Shown one piece after another: positions 5,408 through 6,280 of a stretch of DNA of 6,280 nt (its first letter is position 1; every line of letters begins with the position of its first letter). The position numbers were made by a program, and so were the translations under genes. The notes under the pieces are model-generated. The model ran no database searches. It was given only the letters and a program-made list of their open reading frames with translations, and had not been told where the DNA came from. Source of the stretch: Defluviitaleaceae bacterium (GTDB lineage Bacteria; Bacillota; Clostridia; Lachnospirales; WQUN01); contig WRHA01000295.1 of the NCBI GenBank assembly GCA_009783395.1, forward strand, positions 1-6,280, in the 5' to 3' direction.

Positions 5408-6280
5408 TACGTGAACTAAAATGGAATGAATTGAAATATTTTTCAAAACCCCGTCGGCTCAAAAAGACCCAGGACGATCCACGCGGATTAATCGGACAAC
5501 CGCGTGCCGCCGAGGCCTTGGAGTTTGGGCTGCAAATGAAGGCGCAGGGTTATCATATTTACGTGTGCGGCGCGACAGGAACGGGTCGCACAACTTTCGC
5601 GCAGGAGTACGCAAAAAAACTGGCGGCAACAGAAGCTACCCCGCCGGATTTATGCTATGTCTACAATTTTGAAAATCCAAAATGCCCGAAACTGCTAAGC
5701 CTGCCCGCCGGCGTCGGCAAGCATCTCAAAGATGAGATGAACGAGCTTATTTCGCGACTTTCGGAAGAATTGCCGCGCACTTTTGCGGACAAAAACTACG
5801 AGCAGAAGAAAAATGAAATCGTAAAAGTCTTAAAATCTAAACAGGACGAAATTATAAAGGAAATGTCTCTCGAAGCCCGCAAGCATGATTTTGAGGTTAA
5901 AAACTCAAACAGCGGGATATTTTTCGTGCCGATCGTCGAGGGCGAAGCCATAACCGAAGAGCAATTCGACTCGCTTTCGGCGGAACAAAAGGAGCAAATT
6001 ACAAAAAAATCCGAGTCGATTCAAGCGCGCGCGGCAGAGGCCTTGCGAGAAATAAAGGATTTTGAAAAAACAACAAAAAAAGAAGTTGAGGAGATGGACT
6101 TCTCACTCGGTCTGTTTACGGTCGGGCATCACATGAGCGATGTAATTGAAACATTCGCCGACGAACCCGCGCTTCACGAATATTTAAACGCGGTCAAAGA
6201 GGACATTTTAAGCAATTTGACGGACTTCATTGCCGATGAAAACGACGAAGAAGAAGCCATTCAGGCAATGTTTCCGTGGA
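5404..6280 (+). CDS. Lon-like ATP-dependent protease (AAA_32 / Lon-2 type), N-terminal part only
   Basis: About 292 codons are visible before the right edge. Full proteins of this family are usually near 750-800 residues, with a C-terminal S16 Ser-Lys protease domain that is not in the window. The visible part begins with a short basic segment, then GLIGQPRAAEALEFGLQM at 28-45, a P-loop GATGTGRT at 56-63 in which Arg replaces the canonical Lys, and the family stretch VYNFENPKCPKLLSLPAG at 86-103. A long, charged, probably coiled-coil insert follows at roughly 110-240, typical of these proteins between Walker A and Walker B. Expected role: cytoplasmic ATP-driven degradation of unfolded or regulatory proteins; targets are unknown. 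GAGGTG at 5393-5398 gives 5-base spacing to the ATG. The gene lies 25 bases after rimI with no terminator between, so it is probably in the same operon. Confidence 0.85.
   Translation, partial: MIRELKWNELKYFSKPRRLKKTQDDPRGLIGQPRAAEALEFGLQMKAQGYHIYVCGATGTGRTTFAQEYAKKLAATEATPPDLCYVYNFENPKCPKLLSLPAGVGKHLKDEMNELISRLSEELPRTFADKNYEQKKNEIVKVLKSKQDEIIKEMSLEARKHDFEVKNSNSGIFFVPIVEGEAITEEQFDSLSAEQKEQITKKSESIQARAAEALREIKDFEKTTKKEVEEMDFSLGLFTVGHHMSDVIETFADEPALHEYLNAVKEDILSNLTDFIADENDEEEAIQAMFPW

Overview
The window looks like ordinary bacterial chromosome of moderate G+C content, densely packed with protein genes. The gene order tsaE-tsaB-rimI, a CheV-type chemotaxis adaptor, a SWIM/SNF2 helicase and a Lon-like protease of the AAA_32 type together suggest a Gram-positive lineage (Bacillota, Clostridia- or Negativicutes-like). 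That is an inference from gene content, and no rRNA or other phylogenetic marker is present. No tRNA, rRNA, CRISPR array, insertion sequence or phage gene is visible.

There are two divergent operons. On the minus strand, reading leftward from about 3580, cheV (CheW domain plus receiver domain) is followed after only 3 bases by a large SNF2-family helicase with an N-terminal SWIM zinc finger. The helicase runs off the left edge, before its second helicase lobe. On the plus strand, reading rightward from about 3650, tsaE (t6A ATPase), tsaB (t6A scaffold) and rimI (N-acetyltransferase) overlap one another. They are followed after 25 bases by the N-terminal third or so of a Lon-like ATP-dependent protease, cut by the right edge.

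The 222-base divergent intergenic region (3534-3755) is the only substantial non-coding stretch and is rich in structure. It holds a good Shine-Dalgarno for cheV, a perfect 15-bp palindrome in the cheV leader, overlapping sigma-A-like and sigma-28-like promoter candidates for cheV, and a candidate promoter for tsaE. It also holds a tandem pair of 44/47-bp repeats with hairpins in the presumed tsaE leader.

Functionally, TsaE and TsaB belong to the complex that installs threonylcarbamoyl on A37 of ANN-decoding tRNAs, and RimI is its frequent genomic partner. CheV couples chemoreceptors to the CheA kinase. The helicase and the protease have no clear mechanistic link to these and are probably housekeeping co-transcription partners. 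I see no convincing new multi-gene system. The most interesting signals are small: the leader repeats, a perfect 23-bp palindrome inside tsaE, a 10-codon ORF bridging rimI and the protease gene by two ATGA overlaps, and the in-frame cheV/SNF2 junction separated by one amber codon.
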